A stretch of 64,000 nucleotides of DNA, taken from assembly GCA_036381035.1 (NCBI GenBank), contig DASVDQ010000021.1:87744-151743 (forward strand). The letters are read 5' to 3'. The notes below the pieces were generated by a model. The model saw only the letters and a list, made by a program, of their open reading frames with translations, had not been told where the DNA came from and made no database searches. This document shows positions 46,149-54,737 of this stretch, in pieces. Made by a program: the position numbers and the translations under genes. Numbering within the stretch: the stretch's first letter is position 1; each line of letters starts with the position of its first letter. The stretch is from Trueperaceae bacterium (GTDB lineage: Bacteria; Deinococcota; Deinococci; Deinococcales; Trueperaceae).

Positions 46149-47105
46149 ATGACTGTCCAGCAGAAGTCCGCCCCGGCCAGCACCCCGGCGGTGGAGGCGG
46201 GCCTCATCTTCTTCGACGGCGAGATGGTGCCGGCTCAGGAGGCGAAGGTCAGCGTCCTGACGCACGCCCTCCACTACGGCACCAGCGTCTTCGAGGGCAT
46301 CAGGGCCTACGCCACCGACCGCGGACCCGCCGTCTTCCGCCTGCGCGAGCACTCGCAGCGCCTGCTCGACTCGGCGCGGATCATCGGCATGCGCCCCGAG
46401 TGGACCGTCGAGCAGATCGACGAGGCGATCCTCAGGACGATCGCCGCGAACCGCATGCAGTCGTGCTACATCAGGCCGCTCATCTGGTACGGCTCCGAGT
46501 CCCTGGGCGTGAACCCGGGGCGCAACCGGCTCCACTTCATGGTCGCCACGCTGCCGTGGGGCGTCTACCTGGGCGAGGACGCCGTGCGCAAGGGCGCGGC
46601 CCTGATGACCAGCTCGTGGCGTCGCTCGGCCCCCGACATCATGCCGACGAAGTCCAAGGCGGGCGGCAACTACGTGAACTCCGTGCTGGCGAACCAGGAG
46701 GCGCGTGAGCTCGGGTTCGACGAGGCGCTCCTCCTCGACCCCAGCGGCTTCGTCGCCGAGGGCTCCGGCGAGAACGTCTTCTTCGTGAAGGGCGGCGTCC
46801 TCTACCCCATCGCCCACTCGGTGAACCTCAGGGGCATCACGCGCGACTCGGTCGTGAAGATCGCCGAGTGGCAGGGCACGGAGGTCGTGCCCACGATGGC
46901 GACGCGCGACGAGCTCTACACCGCCGACGAGGTGTTCATGGTCGGCACGGCCGCCGAGGTCACCCCCGTCGCCTCCATCGACAGGCGCCCCATAGGCACC
47001 GGCGTGGCCGGCCCGTTCTCGCTGGCGATGCGGAAGACGTACCTCGACGTCGTCTCGGGTCGCGTGCCCGAGTTCGAGCACTGGCTCACGTACGTGAACG
47101 ACTGA
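46149..47105 (+). CDS. ilvE: branched-chain amino acid aminotransferase
   Basis: A 318-residue fold-type IV PLP enzyme for the last step of Val, Leu and Ile synthesis. It shows HALHYGTSVFEGIRAY, CYIRPLIWYGSESLGV, the PLP lysine in KSKAGGNYVNSVLANQEA, and EGSGENVFFVKGG with LRGITRDSVVKIA. ATG 46149 is preceded by GGGAGG; an in-frame upstream codon at 46119 lacks a ribosome site and adds ten unconserved residues. No leader peptide or attenuator is visible in the 139 bp between it and galE. The DMT transporter follows 9 bp later. Confidence 0.93.
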   Translation: MTVQQKSAPASTPAVEAGLIFFDGEMVPAQEAKVSVLTHALHYGTSVFEGIRAYATDRGPAVFRLREHSQRLLDSARIIGMRPEWTVEQIDEAILRTIAANRMQSCYIRPLIWYGSESLGVNPGRNRLHFMVATLPWGVYLGEDAVRKGAALMTSSWRRSAPDIMPTKSKAGGNYVNSVLANQEARELGFDEALLLDPSGFVAEGSGENVFFVKGGVLYPIAHSVNLRGITRDSVVKIAEWQGTEVVPTMATRDELYTADEVFMVGTAAEVTPVASIDRRPIGTGVAGPFSLAMRKTYLDVVSGRVPEFEHWLTYVND

Positions 47106-47114
47106 TCGACCAGC

Positions 47115-47981
47115 TTGACGGCCGCCGCCCTCGCGCTGGTCCTCGGGTCGGCGCTGATCCACGCGACCTGGAACCTGCTCGCCAAGAGGGCGCGGGGCGG
47201 CGTGGCGTTCCTGTGGCTGCTCACGGCCGGGACGGCGGCGATCTACGCCCCGGTCGCCGGCCTCTACGCCTACCTGAGCCGGCCGGCGCTCACCGGCTGG
47301 CACGCCCTCGCCGCGCTGGTGTCGAGCGCGATCCACGTGGGCTACTTCCTCTGCCTGCAGCGCGGGTACCGGGTGGGCGACCTCTCGCTCGTCTACCCGC
47401 TGGCCCGCGGCAGCGGACCGGCGATCGCGACGGTCCTGGCCGTCGCGCTGCTCGGCGAGCGACCCTCGGCGGCGGCGCTGTGCGGCGCCGCGCTGGTCGT
47501 GCTGAGCGTCGCCGTCCTCACCGGCTGGCGGCGTCAGGGGTCCCCGGGCGGCGGGCGAGCGGCCGTCCTCTACGGCCTGGGCACGGGGGTGTTCATCGGC
47601 GCCTACACGGTGTGGGACGGCTGGGCGGTGCGCGCGCTGGGGGCGCCGCCGGTCCTCTACCTCTACCTGGGCGAGGTGGGCCGGCTCGCGCTGCTCGCCC
47701 CCTTCGTGCTGGCGCGCCTCGAGGCCGGCGAGCCCGCCCGCACCTGGCGGCAGAGCCGCTGGGAGGCGCTCGGCGTGGCGGCGCTTAGCCCCCTCGCCTA
47801 CCTGCTCGTGCTCACGGCCATGTCGTTCACGCCCGTGAGCCTCATCGCGCCCGCGCGCGAGGTGAGCATCCTCGTGGGCGCGGCGCTGGGCGCCCTGCTG
47901 CTGCGCGAGGGCTTCGCCGGGCGCCGCCTGGCGGGGGCGGCCGGCATGGTCGCCGGCGTGGTGCTCCTGGCGCTGGGCTAG
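47115..47981 (+). CDS. EamA/DMT-family transporter
   Basis: A 288-residue membrane protein with about ten helices in two EamA-type halves. The first half has HATWNLLAKRARGGVAFLWL and the second TGVFIGAYTVWDGWAVRALG. The motif LVYPLARGSGPAIATVLAVALLGERP at the end of helices 4-5 is typical of drug/metabolite exporters. The start is TTG 47115, 9 bp after ilvE; no better start is present before the first helix. It may export an amino acid or related metabolite, given the position after ilvE (weak inference). Confidence 0.82.
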   Translation: MTAAALALVLGSALIHATWNLLAKRARGGVAFLWLLTAGTAAIYAPVAGLYAYLSRPALTGWHALAALVSSAIHVGYFLCLQRGYRVGDLSLVYPLARGSGPAIATVLAVALLGERPSAAALCGAALVVLSVAVLTGWRRQGSPGGGRAAVLYGLGTGVFIGAYTVWDGWAVRALGAPPVLYLYLGEVGRLALLAPFVLARLEAGEPARTWRQSRWEALGVAALSPLAYLLVLTAMSFTPVSLIAPAREVSILVGAALGALLLREGFAGRRLAGAAGMVAGVVLLALG

Positions 47982-48040
47982 CCGCGACCGGCACCGCCGG
48001 CGCGTACGACGCCGGCGCCGGCGCCGGGCTCCCAGACCGG

Positions 48041-48823
48041 CTAGTAGTGCCCCAGCAGCCCGAGCCGCATGGCGCGGCGCTCGAAGAGCTTGAACGCCAC
48101 GAAACCGAGGGCGAGGTAGACGGCGCCAGAGACCCACAAGGAGGCCCAGTCGGCGGCGGTGAACGACGCCAGCGAGACGCCGTCGGCCAGGACGCGCCTG
48201 ACCATGTCGATGCCCTTGGCGGCGGGGGCCAGTTCCAGAAGCGGCGCCTGGGCCAGCGGCACGTAGGAGATGGCCATGAGCACGAACTGCGTCATCTGCA
48301 GCATCGAGCCCACCTGCTTGTAGACGAGGGTCAGGCCGGCGACCAGGTAGGCGAGGCCCATCACGGCCAGTAGCGTCGGCGGCAGCAGCGCCGCCAGGGC
48401 GCCGACGTCGACGGTCAGCCACGTGCGCGCCGTGAGCATGCTGAGCGCCATGAGGCCGACGAGCAGGGCCAGGTCGATGAGGAGCGTGGCGACCATGCGG
48501 AAGAGCAGGATCAGCCAGGCGGGCACCGTGCCCAGGTAGAGCTGCTCGAGCGTGCCGCGCAGCGCCTCGTTGGAGAGCTCCCACCCCATCGAGTTGACGC
48601 CCATCATCAGCAGGAACCAGAAGCCGTTGGCCACCAGGACGTGCCTCACGGCGCTGCCGAGGTCCGCCTCGCCGCCGACGAAGCGGATGCCGAGGAGGAG
48701 GAACAGGAAGATCGCGTAGAAGGTCACGATCATGCTGATCGTGTTCGGCAGGTAGCGGCGCAGCTCGATGACCGCCTTGACCAGGTTCGCGCGGAACGAG
48801 TGGAGGTAGCCCTCAGAGAGCAA
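48041..48823 (-). CDS. ABC-2 type transporter permease
   Basis: A 260-residue membrane protein with about six helices. It shows LVKAVIELRRYLPNTISMIVTFYAIFLF near the start and a central RGTLEQLYLGTVPAWLILLFRM, which resembles the Nod factor/drug exporter permeases. It pairs with the ATPase encoded directly upstream; the two genes overlap by 11 bp. With it, the protein forms an exporter of lipid, drug or polysaccharide type, substrate unknown. It is convergent with the DMT transporter. Confidence 0.87.
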   Translation of the reverse strand: MLSEGYLHSFRANLVKAVIELRRYLPNTISMIVTFYAIFLFLLLGIRFVGGEADLGSAVRHVLVANGFWFLLMMGVNSMGWELSNEALRGTLEQLYLGTVPAWLILLFRMVATLLIDLALLVGLMALSMLTARTWLTVDVGALAALLPPTLLAVMGLAYLVAGLTLVYKQVGSMLQMTQFVLMAISYVPLAQAPLLELAPAAKGIDMVRRVLADGVSLASFTAADWASLWVSGAVYLALGFVAFKLFERRAMRLGLLGHY

Positions 48824-49814
48824 CGGTCGCCTCCTTCAGCGCCAGGGGCGGCGGCACCGACGGGCCGACGCCGCCGTCCTGCAGGAGCCGCCTGAAGACC
48901 TCCTCGAAGCGCGGGGTGGTCCGCTCGATGCCCTCGATCTCCGCGCCCGCCGCGCGCAGGTCGTCCATCAGCCGGTAGAGCTCCCCCGCCTCGGCGAACT
49001 CGACCTCGAACGAGGCGTCGTCGCTCGCCGCCATGGCGTAGCGCGCGCGGAGCCGGGCCATGGCGTCCGCCGCCAGGGGCGCGGCCAGGACGACGCGGAA
49101 GGCCCGCGACCGGAAGAGCCTGAGGAGGTCGGCGACGAGCGCGTCGGTGACGACCCGGCCGCCAGAGACGACGACCACGCGCCGGCACAGGTCCTCGACG
49201 ACGGGCATGTCGTGGGTGGAGAGCACGACGGTGCGGCCCTCCGCCGCGATCTCGCGCAGGAGCGAACGCACCTCGTGCCCCGTCTCGACGTCGAGGCCCA
49301 GGGTCGGCTCGTCGAGCACGAGCACGTCGGTGTCGGCGATCAGCGCCACGGCGATCGCCAGCTTCTGCTGCATGCCGCGCGAGAGCTTGGCGACGACCTC
49401 GTCGCGCTTCTCGGCGAGGCCGAACCTCTCGAGGAGCCCTTCCGACCGCCGCCGCACCTCCCGCGCGGAGCGTCCGCGGTTGCCAGCGAAGTAGACGAGG
49501 TTCTCCATCACCGACAGGCGCCAGTAGAGGTTGCGGTTGCCCTCGAGCACCGCCGCGACGTGCCTCACGGCCCTCCGGCGCTCCGTGCGGGTGTCGTGAC
49601 CGGCCACGCGGACGCTCCCGGCGTCGGGGTGTACGAGCCCGCAGGCCATCTTTATCGTCGTGGTCTTGCCCGCGCCGTTCGGCCCCAGGAGTCCGACGAC
49701 CTCGCCGCGCGCGACCTCGAACGTGACCCCGTCGACGGCCGTGACGGTCTCGCGTCCCGCACCGCGGTACGTCTTGCGCACGTCCCTGACCTCGATCAGG
49801 CTCGCCTCAGACAT
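48813..49814 (-). CDS. ABC transporter ATP-binding protein (exporter type)
   Basis: A 333-residue CcmA-type ATPase. It has LLGPNGAGKTTTIKMACG (Walker A), the Q-loop near ALEGNRNLYWRLSV, KLSRGMQQKLAIAVALI (signature), VLVLDEPTLGLD (Walker B) and LSTHDMP (H-loop). About 110 residues after the NBD form a C-terminal extension ending DVVL-like strands (FRVVLAAPL, SFEVEFAEAGELYRLMDDL). ATG 49814 starts just before the first strand. A near-consensus promoter at 49931-49959 and a long palindrome in the leader precede it, so expression is probably regulated. Confidence 0.92.
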   Translation of the reverse strand: MSEASLIEVRDVRKTYRGAGRETVTAVDGVTFEVARGEVVGLLGPNGAGKTTTIKMACGLVHPDAGSVRVAGHDTRTERRRAVRHVAAVLEGNRNLYWRLSVMENLVYFAGNRGRSAREVRRRSEGLLERFGLAEKRDEVVAKLSRGMQQKLAIAVALIADTDVLVLDEPTLGLDVETGHEVRSLLREIAAEGRTVVLSTHDMPVVEDLCRRVVVVSGGRVVTDALVADLLRLFRSRAFRVVLAAPLAADAMARLRARYAMAASDDASFEVEFAEAGELYRLMDDLRAAGAEIEGIERTTPRFEEVFRRLLQDGGVGPSVPPPLALKEATVAL

Positions 49815-49878
49815 CTGCCATGGCTCCCCTCGGCCTCCCCCGGACCAGGAGGGCGGCGGCCCTCCCCGGTGAACCGAC

Positions 49879-49907
49879 GTGCCGCGTGGGGCGGGCCCAC
49901 GCGGCAC
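49879..49907. repeat. 12-bp inverted repeat in the ABC exporter leader
   Basis: GTGCCGCGTGGG-GCGGG-CCCACGCGGCAC has perfect arms and a 5-bp spacer. On the minus strand it falls about 17-45 nt after the expected transcription start and about 65 nt before the ATG. No T-run follows, so it is more likely an operator or stabilising 5' hairpin than a terminator. Confidence 0.6.
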
Positions 49908-49930
49908 CTCTGGGTACTCGCACCTGAGCG

Positions 49931-49959
49931 ATTGTAAAGGGCTGCTTTATAGCTGTCAA
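49931..49959 (-). promoter_or_regulatory. near-consensus sigma-70 promoter of the ABC exporter
   Basis: On the minus strand TTGACA (plus 49954-49959) and TACAAT (plus 49931-49936) are separated by exactly 17 bp. This is the best housekeeping-type promoter in the window. The local DNA is AT-rich compared with its surroundings. The message would have a leader of about 110 nt. Confidence 0.85.
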
Positions 49960-49978
49960 GAACTCGCTTGCCAGTGTC

Positions 49979-50209
49979 TCAGCGCGCGCTGCGGAAGCCG
50001 AAGCCGTGACGCTGGCTCTGCCAGCTGAAGACCGCGCGCTCCTGCTTCGCGGCGGCCGCGGCCCGGAGGCGGGCGAGGGCGGCCTCGCGCCTCGCGCGCC
50101 TGCGCTCGGCGCTCACGGCGTCGGCGACCACGTCCTCGGCGGCCCAGCGCCTCAGGTCCTCCACGCGGTAGTTGGCTGCGCGCAGCAGGAAGTGGCTGTT
50201 CTGGAACAT
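49979..50209 (-). CDS. small Arg/Ala-rich protein (76 aa), unknown
   Basis: A 76-residue basic protein beginning MFQNSHFLLRAANYRVEDL, with a long helical middle rich in Arg, Ala and Glu and an ending QSQRHGFGFRSAR. ATG 50209 is 4 bp after GGAGGGCC, a good Shine-Dalgarno. It follows the 49-residue gene by 85 bp on the same strand, so they are probably co-transcribed. There is no known domain. High Arg content and a predicted helix could allow nucleic-acid binding (speculative). Confidence 0.6.
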   Translation of the reverse strand: MFQNSHFLLRAANYRVEDLRRWAAEDVVADAVSAERRRARREAALARLRAAAAAKQERAVFSWQSQRHGFGFRSAR

Positions 50210-50294
50210 GAGTGGCCCTCCGTGGGTCCTTGCCTGGAGCCTCGGGCCACTGCTGCTCGAGCTGCGACTACCCTCCGTCGGGGTCGAGCCTCGC

Positions 50295-50444
50295 TCAGCG
50301 GTTGGCCCAGTGGTGCTGCTTGCGGGGAAGGCGCTCGCCGTCGGCGTACCCGGCGCGGCGCAGGCGCTCGTCGCGGCGCGAGTAGGCAACGCCTGAGCGC
50401 TGGCTGCGCGGCGCGACGTACTGGTGGATCGGGACCAGGAGCAT
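50295..50444 (-). CDS. very small basic protein (49 aa), unknown
   Basis: A 49-residue protein beginning MLLVPIHQYVAPRSQR and ending RKQHHWANR, with 10 Arg. The start at 50444 has an outstanding Shine-Dalgarno (AAGGAGGTGT) 5 bp upstream, the strongest in the neighbourhood, which suggests high translation. It is preceded by a long leader from a promoter at 50796-50824. There is no known domain. Confidence 0.6.
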   Translation of the reverse strand: MLLVPIHQYVAPRSQRSGVAYSRRDERLRRAGYADGERLPRKQHHWANR

Positions 50445-50655
50445 CGTTGACACCTCCTTCCGGCTCTCTCTAGCGGGCCCAGCGGCCCTTCCTCTCGCGG
50501 GCACGGTTGCCCGCTCGTGGATCGCGGGCGCGAGGGCCCGCGGGTCTGGGCGCGGCGGCGCGCCCGGGACGCTCAGCGGTTTCCGATGGCGGGCCGGCAC
50601 GCGGCCCTGGCGGTCACCTAGGTTCGACTTGGGTTGGGGCTGTCTCTGCCGGCGG

Positions 50656-50727
50656 TCAGGCCGGTGCCGCGAGGAGGCGGCAACGGATCGGGCGCGAGAC
50701 TGCCGGCGCGTGGCTGATGTCCGTCAT
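50656..50727 (-). CDS. possible 23-codon leader ORF
   Basis: It begins MTDISHAPAVSRPIRC and has three Arg codons. GGGGAGG lies 6 bp before the ATG. It sits in the leader between the promoter at 50796-50824 and the 49-residue gene. It may be an upstream regulatory ORF or chance; codon bias cannot be judged at this length. Confidence 0.35.
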   Translation of the reverse strand: MTDISHAPAVSRPIRCRLLAAPA

Positions 50728-50795
50728 CGTCTACCTCCCCACGGGCTTCCGCCGACCTTCGGCCTGGCGGGGGAGCCGAGGCTCCCGAGCGCCAG

Positions 50796-50824
50796 ACTCT
50801 AGCAGAAGAGTCGGGGGTGCGCAA
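50796..50824 (-). promoter_or_regulatory. promoter of the small-protein transcript
   Basis: On the minus strand TTGCGC (plus 50819-50824) and TAGAGT (plus 50796-50801) are 17 bp apart. The leader would run about 345 nt to the 49-residue gene, which is unusually long for this genome. Confidence 0.5.
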
Positions 50825-50877
50825 GCCCCCTGCGGCCGCCGGGTCTGGGCCGAGTGGCGACCGGGGCGGAGGTCTTA

Positions 50878-50883
50878 TATGAT
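50878..50883 (+). promoter_or_regulatory. -10 box of the Dpp-type operon
   Basis: TATGAT (within TTATATGATG) lies about 210 bp before the GTG of the first permease gene. A 10-bp hairpin GAGCCGGCCC/GGGCCGGCTC at 50907-50932 falls in the resulting leader. Confidence 0.45.
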
Positions 50884-50906
50884 GCCGCCAGACGAATGAG
50901 AGCGGC

Positions 50907-50932
50907 GAGCCGGCCCCCTTGCGGGCCGGCTC
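50907..50932 (+). repeat. hairpin in the leader of the Dpp-type operon
   Basis: GAGCCGGCCC, a CCTTGC loop, then GGGCCGGCTC: a perfect 10-bp stem starting about 17 nt after the predicted transcription start. It is not followed by T residues, so termination is unlikely. The roughly 165 bp after it up to the GTG at 51099 hold no recognised gene or riboswitch. Confidence 0.5.
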
Positions 50933-51098
50933 TAGCTCAGGAGGTCGTGCGACGGTCCGAACGGCAGCCGCTGCGGCGCTGCCGTCCGTCGTAGGGTCGA
51001 ACTCTCCGACGCAGCCGGGAGCCTCCCCCGAACGACGGGCGACGCCAACGACGCCCCGGCGCCGGGCGGGCCGGCACACGACATGGAGGTCTCGAGCG

Positions 51099-52094
51099 GT
51101 GCGCCCCAGGGAGCGAGCGAGAGGCGACACACCTAGTTCCCGCCCCGTCCCGGCGGCGGAGGGCGCCGCGGCGGGCGCGGCGTCCCTCGCGTCGCGCGGC
51201 GGGGCGGCGGGCGCCGAGCCGCCTGTGGCACGGCTCGAGCGCCGCGCCCCGGCGGGGTGGGCGCGCCGGTTCCTGGCCAACGGCAGCGGCATGATCGGCC
51301 TCGCGGGCGTGGTCGTGGTCGTCGTCGTCGCGCTCGCCGCGCCCGTGCTGGCGCCCCACGACCCCTCGCACCAGTACTTCGACGGGCTGACGCTCGAGGG
51401 GGACCCGCTGCCGCCCTCGAGGCGCTTCCTCATCGGCACGGACCTGCTCGGCCGCGACCTGCTCTCGCGCGTTATATACGGGGCCCGCGTGTCGCTGCTG
51501 GTGGGCGTGGCGGCGAACGGCGTCGCCGTGCTGATAGGGCTGCTCGTCGGCGTCCTGGCCGGCTACTTCCGCGGCGCCGTCGAGACGGCGCTGATGCGCC
51601 TCACCGACGTCATGACGGCCTTCCCCGCGCTGATCCTCGCGATCGCCCTGGCCGCGATCCTGCGCCCGAGCCTGTGGATCGTGGCCCTCGTGATCGCCCT
51701 CGTGAACTGGGTCTGGATCGCCCGCGCGATCCACGCCCAGGTGCTCTCGATCGCGCGGCGCGACTTCGTCGAGGCCGCCTCCGCCCTGGGCATGAGCACG
51801 TTCCGCACGCTGCTGAGGCACATCCTCCCGCACCTGGTGTCGACGCTCATGGTCTTCGGCACGCTGGGCATCTCCACGACGGTCCTGCTCGAGGCGTCGC
51901 TGTCGTTCCTCGGCGTGGGCGTCCAGCCGCCGACGCCGTCGTGGGGCGGGATCATCAACGAGAGCCAGTCGTACTTCCTCAACGCCCCCTGGCTCGTGGT
52001 CTTCCCCGGCGCCGCGATCCTGCTCACCTCGCTGTCGTTCAACCTGCTCGGCGAGGCGCTGCGCGACGCCCTCGACCTGGCGGAGCGGCGGTGA
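51099..52094 (+). CDS. ABC transporter permease, DppC-like
   Basis: A 331-residue inner-membrane subunit of a peptide/nickel/opine-type importer. Residues 1-55 are a polar Arg/Ala-rich tail; about six helices follow. It has IGTDLLGRDLLSRVIYGARVSLLVG near residue 115 and the ATPase-contact EAA loop FVEAASALGMSTFRTLLRHILPH, then LLEASLSFLGVGVQPPTPSWG, both DppC hallmarks. GTG 51099 has GGAGGT 8 bp upstream; the frame is open 180 bp further but without a ribosome site. It is followed by DppB-like, solute-binding and amidase genes. No ATPase gene is present in the cluster. Confidence 0.92.
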   Translation: MRPRERARGDTPSSRPVPAAEGAAAGAASLASRGGAAGAEPPVARLERRAPAGWARRFLANGSGMIGLAGVVVVVVVALAAPVLAPHDPSHQYFDGLTLEGDPLPPSRRFLIGTDLLGRDLLSRVIYGARVSLLVGVAANGVAVLIGLLVGVLAGYFRGAVETALMRLTDVMTAFPALILAIALAAILRPSLWIVALVIALVNWVWIARAIHAQVLSIARRDFVEAASALGMSTFRTLLRHILPHLVSTLMVFGTLGISTTVLLEASLSFLGVGVQPPTPSWGGIINESQSYFLNAPWLVVFPGAAILLTSLSFNLLGEALRDALDLAERR

Positions 52095-52098
52095 GGCC

Positions 52099-53019
52099 GT
52101 GATCCCCTACCTCGTCAAGCGTCTCCTCCAGTCGGCGTTCGTGCTGTTCGGCGTCACGCTGGTCACGTTCCTCCTCGTCTACCTGCTGCCGGCCGACCCG
52201 GCCCGGATGATCGCGGGACGCAGCGCCACCGTGGCGACGGTCGAGAGCATCAGGCACGAGCTCGGTCTGGACAGGCCGCTGCCCGTGCAGTACGTCAGCT
52301 ACCTGAGCGGCCTCGTGCGCGGCGACCTCGGCAGGTCGTACGCGCAGCGCGCGCGGGTGTCCGACCTCATCGCCTCGCGCTTCGCGCCCACGATGCAGCT
52401 GGCGCTGGCCGGCATCTTCTTCGAGCTGCTCATCGGCCTCCCCGCCGGCATCGCGGCCGCCATGAGGCGCGGCTCGCGCTTCGACCAGTTCGTCATGACG
52501 CTGGCGTTCGTGGGCGTCTCGGCGCCGCAGTTCGTCGTGGGCCTCATCCTCCTCTACCTGCTCGCGTTCCTCGTGCCCGTCTTCCCCCTGGGCGGCTACG
52601 GCACCCCGCTGCACATCGTGCTGCCCGCCGTGTCCGTCGGCCTGGCCGGCGGCGGCTGGTACGCGCGCGTCACGCGCAGCGCCGCCATCGACGTCCTGCG
52701 GCAGGACTTCGTGAGGACCGCGCGCGCCAAGGGCGTCTTCCCCAGCCGCGTCGTCCTCAAGCACGTGCTGAAGAACGCCGTGCTGCCCGTCGTCGCGCTC
52801 GTCGGCCTCGACATCGGCGTGTTCATGGGCGGCATCGTCGTCGTCGAGTCGGTGTTCGGCTGGCCCGGCATCGGCCAGATGATCTGGCAGGCGATCCAGC
52901 TCGTCGACATCCCCGTGATCATGGGCGGCGTGCTGGTCACGGCGCTCTTCGTCGTCGTCGGCAACCTCCTCGCCGACGCGGTCTACCCGGCCCTCGACCC
53001 TCGCATCCGCTACCAGTAG
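52099..53019 (+). CDS. ABC transporter permease, DppB-like
   Basis: A 306-residue membrane protein with six helices. Its N-terminus YLVKRLLQSAFVLFGVTLVTFLLVYLLPADPA is the DppB signature. LVRGDLGRSYAQRARV, the EAA loop QDFVRTARAKGVFPSRVVLKHVLKNA, and VESVFGWPGIGQMIWQA also fit. It starts 4 bp after the DppC-like gene; this C-before-B order is less common than dppB-dppC. It forms the channel with DppC for substrates captured by the 53082-54737 protein. Confidence 0.93.
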   Translation: MIPYLVKRLLQSAFVLFGVTLVTFLLVYLLPADPARMIAGRSATVATVESIRHELGLDRPLPVQYVSYLSGLVRGDLGRSYAQRARVSDLIASRFAPTMQLALAGIFFELLIGLPAGIAAAMRRGSRFDQFVMTLAFVGVSAPQFVVGLILLYLLAFLVPVFPLGGYGTPLHIVLPAVSVGLAGGGWYARVTRSAAIDVLRQDFVRTARAKGVFPSRVVLKHVLKNAVLPVVALVGLDIGVFMGGIVVVESVFGWPGIGQMIWQAIQLVDIPVIMGGVLVTALFVVVGNLLADAVYPALDPRIRYQ

Positions 53020-53081
53020 GCGGCGGCCCCGGCTCCTGCCGGGTCTCAAGCAGTGCGCGTCAAGCGCGGAAGGAAGGCAGG

Positions 53082-54737
53082 ATGGAGATGAACAGAGAGT
53101 CGAACCTCGAGTCCCCCAGCAGGAGGAGGCGCGGCGCGGCGCTCGCGGTCCGCCTGGCCCTGGCGCTCGCCGCCGCCTCAGCAGGCGCGTTCGCGACCGC
53201 GCAGCAGGGCGGCAGGGCCGTCGTGTCGTTCCAGGTGGACGTCAGCACGCTCGACCCCGCCATCGGCTACGACTGGCAGAACTGGTCGATCATCAAGTCG
53301 ATCTTCGACGGCCTGATGGACTACGAGCCGGGCACGACGAACCTCAAGCCCCACCTGGCCGAGAGCTACACGGTCTCGGAGGACGGCCTCACCTTCACCT
53401 TCACGCTGCGCGACGGCGTCAAGTTCCACAACGGCCGCGAGCTCGTCGCCGACGACGTGAAGTACTCGCTCGAGCGCGTGCTCGACCCGGCGACGCAGAG
53501 CCCCGGCCAGGGCTTCTACCTCACCATCCTCGGCGCCCAGGAGTTCATCGACGGCGAGGCCGACGAGGTCGCCGGGATCCAGGTCGTCGACGACCGCACG
53601 GTCCAGTTCACGCTGGCGGAGCCGGACGCCTCGTTCCTGCACAAGCTCGGCCTGAACTTCGCCCACGTGGTGCCGCGCGAGGCCGTGGAGGCGGCCGCCG
53701 GCGACTTCGGGCACCACCCCGTGGGCACGGGAGCCTTCAAGCTGCGCGAGTGGGTGCTCGGTCAGCGGCTCGTCCTCGAGCGCAACCCCGACTACTTCGA
53801 GGAGGGCGTCCCCTACCTCGACGAGCTCGTCTTCGAGATCGGCGTCGACCCGAACGTGGCGTTCCTCAGGCTGCAGCGCGGCGAGGTGGACATCCTCGGC
53901 GACGGCATCCCCAGCGCCCGCTACACCGAGGTCCTCGCCGACCCGCAGCTCTCGCAGCTCGTCGCCACCGGCGAGCAGATGCAGACCGGCTACGTGACCC
54001 TGAACGTCACGATGCCCCCCTTCGACGACGTCCGCGTGCGCCAGGCGCTGAACATGGCGATCAACAAGGACCGCATCGTGCGCATCATCAACAACAGGGC
54101 CGTGCCGGCGAACCAGGTCCTGCCGCCCCTGTTCGAGGCGCACGACGACGCGTACGAGGGCTACCCATACGACCCCGAGCGCGCCAGGCAGCTCCTCGCC
54201 GAGGCCGGCTACCCCGACGGCTTCGACACCGTCCTCTACGCCTACAACGTCGCGCCCAACGACCGCATCGCCCAGGCGATACAGGCCGACCTGGCCGAGA
54301 TCGGCGTGAACGTCGAGCTGCGCACCCAGGCGCAGTCGACGGTCATCGAGGCCGGCGGCGCCGGCGAGGCCCCGATGATCTGGTCGGGCGGGATGGCGTG
54401 GATCGCCGACTACCCCGACCCGAACAACTTCTACTGGCCGATCCTCGCCTGCGCCAGCAACATCCCCGGCGGCTGGAACTGGGCGCGGTACTGCAACGAG
54501 GAGATCGAGGAGCGCGCCGCCCGCGCCGACGCGATGGCCCGCGAGGACCAGGCGGACGAGCGCACCGAGGAGTGGCGCCAGATCTTCCTCGACATCATGG
54601 AGGACGCGCCGTGGATCCCCATCTTCCACGAGCTGCAGGTCAGCATGCACTCGACGCGCGTGACGGGCCCGGAGGGCATCTTCACCGACCCCATGCACAT
54701 CCCCGTGCACTACGAGATGGTGCGGATGGCTGAATGA
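53082..54737 (+). CDS. ABC transporter solute-binding protein, family 5
   Basis: A 551-residue exported binding protein of the SBP_bac_5 family. The N-terminus is a signal peptide after a basic stretch (RRRRGAALAVRLALALAAASAGAFATA). The mature part shows VDVSTLDPAIGYDWQNWSIIKSIFDGLMDY, HLAESYTVSEDGLTFTFTLRDGVKFHNG, HHPVGTGAFKLREWV and LNMAINKDRIV. These bind peptides, opines, nickel chelates or sugars; with an amidase at its 3' end, an amide compound is possible. No lipobox Cys is seen, so anchoring is unclear. The stop overlaps the next start (ATGA). Confidence 0.93.
   Translation: MEMNRESNLESPSRRRRGAALAVRLALALAAASAGAFATAQQGGRAVVSFQVDVSTLDPAIGYDWQNWSIIKSIFDGLMDYEPGTTNLKPHLAESYTVSEDGLTFTFTLRDGVKFHNGRELVADDVKYSLERVLDPATQSPGQGFYLTILGAQEFIDGEADEVAGIQVVDDRTVQFTLAEPDASFLHKLGLNFAHVVPREAVEAAAGDFGHHPVGTGAFKLREWVLGQRLVLERNPDYFEEGVPYLDELVFEIGVDPNVAFLRLQRGEVDILGDGIPSARYTEVLADPQLSQLVATGEQMQTGYVTLNVTMPPFDDVRVRQALNMAINKDRIVRIINNRAVPANQVLPPLFEAHDDAYEGYPYDPERARQLLAEAGYPDGFDTVLYAYNVAPNDRIAQAIQADLAEIGVNVELRTQAQSTVIEAGGAGEAPMIWSGGMAWIADYPDPNNFYWPILACASNIPGGWNWARYCNEEIEERAARADAMAREDQADERTEEWRQIFLDIMEDAPWIPIFHELQVSMHSTRVTGPEGIFTDPMHIPVHYEMVRMAE

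Noticed and set aside
44967..48584. Minus-strand frame of over 1200 codons
   Set aside because: It runs across galE, ilvE and the DMT transporter in the wrong frame, with Arg/Gly/Pro-rich translation typical of a GC shadow.
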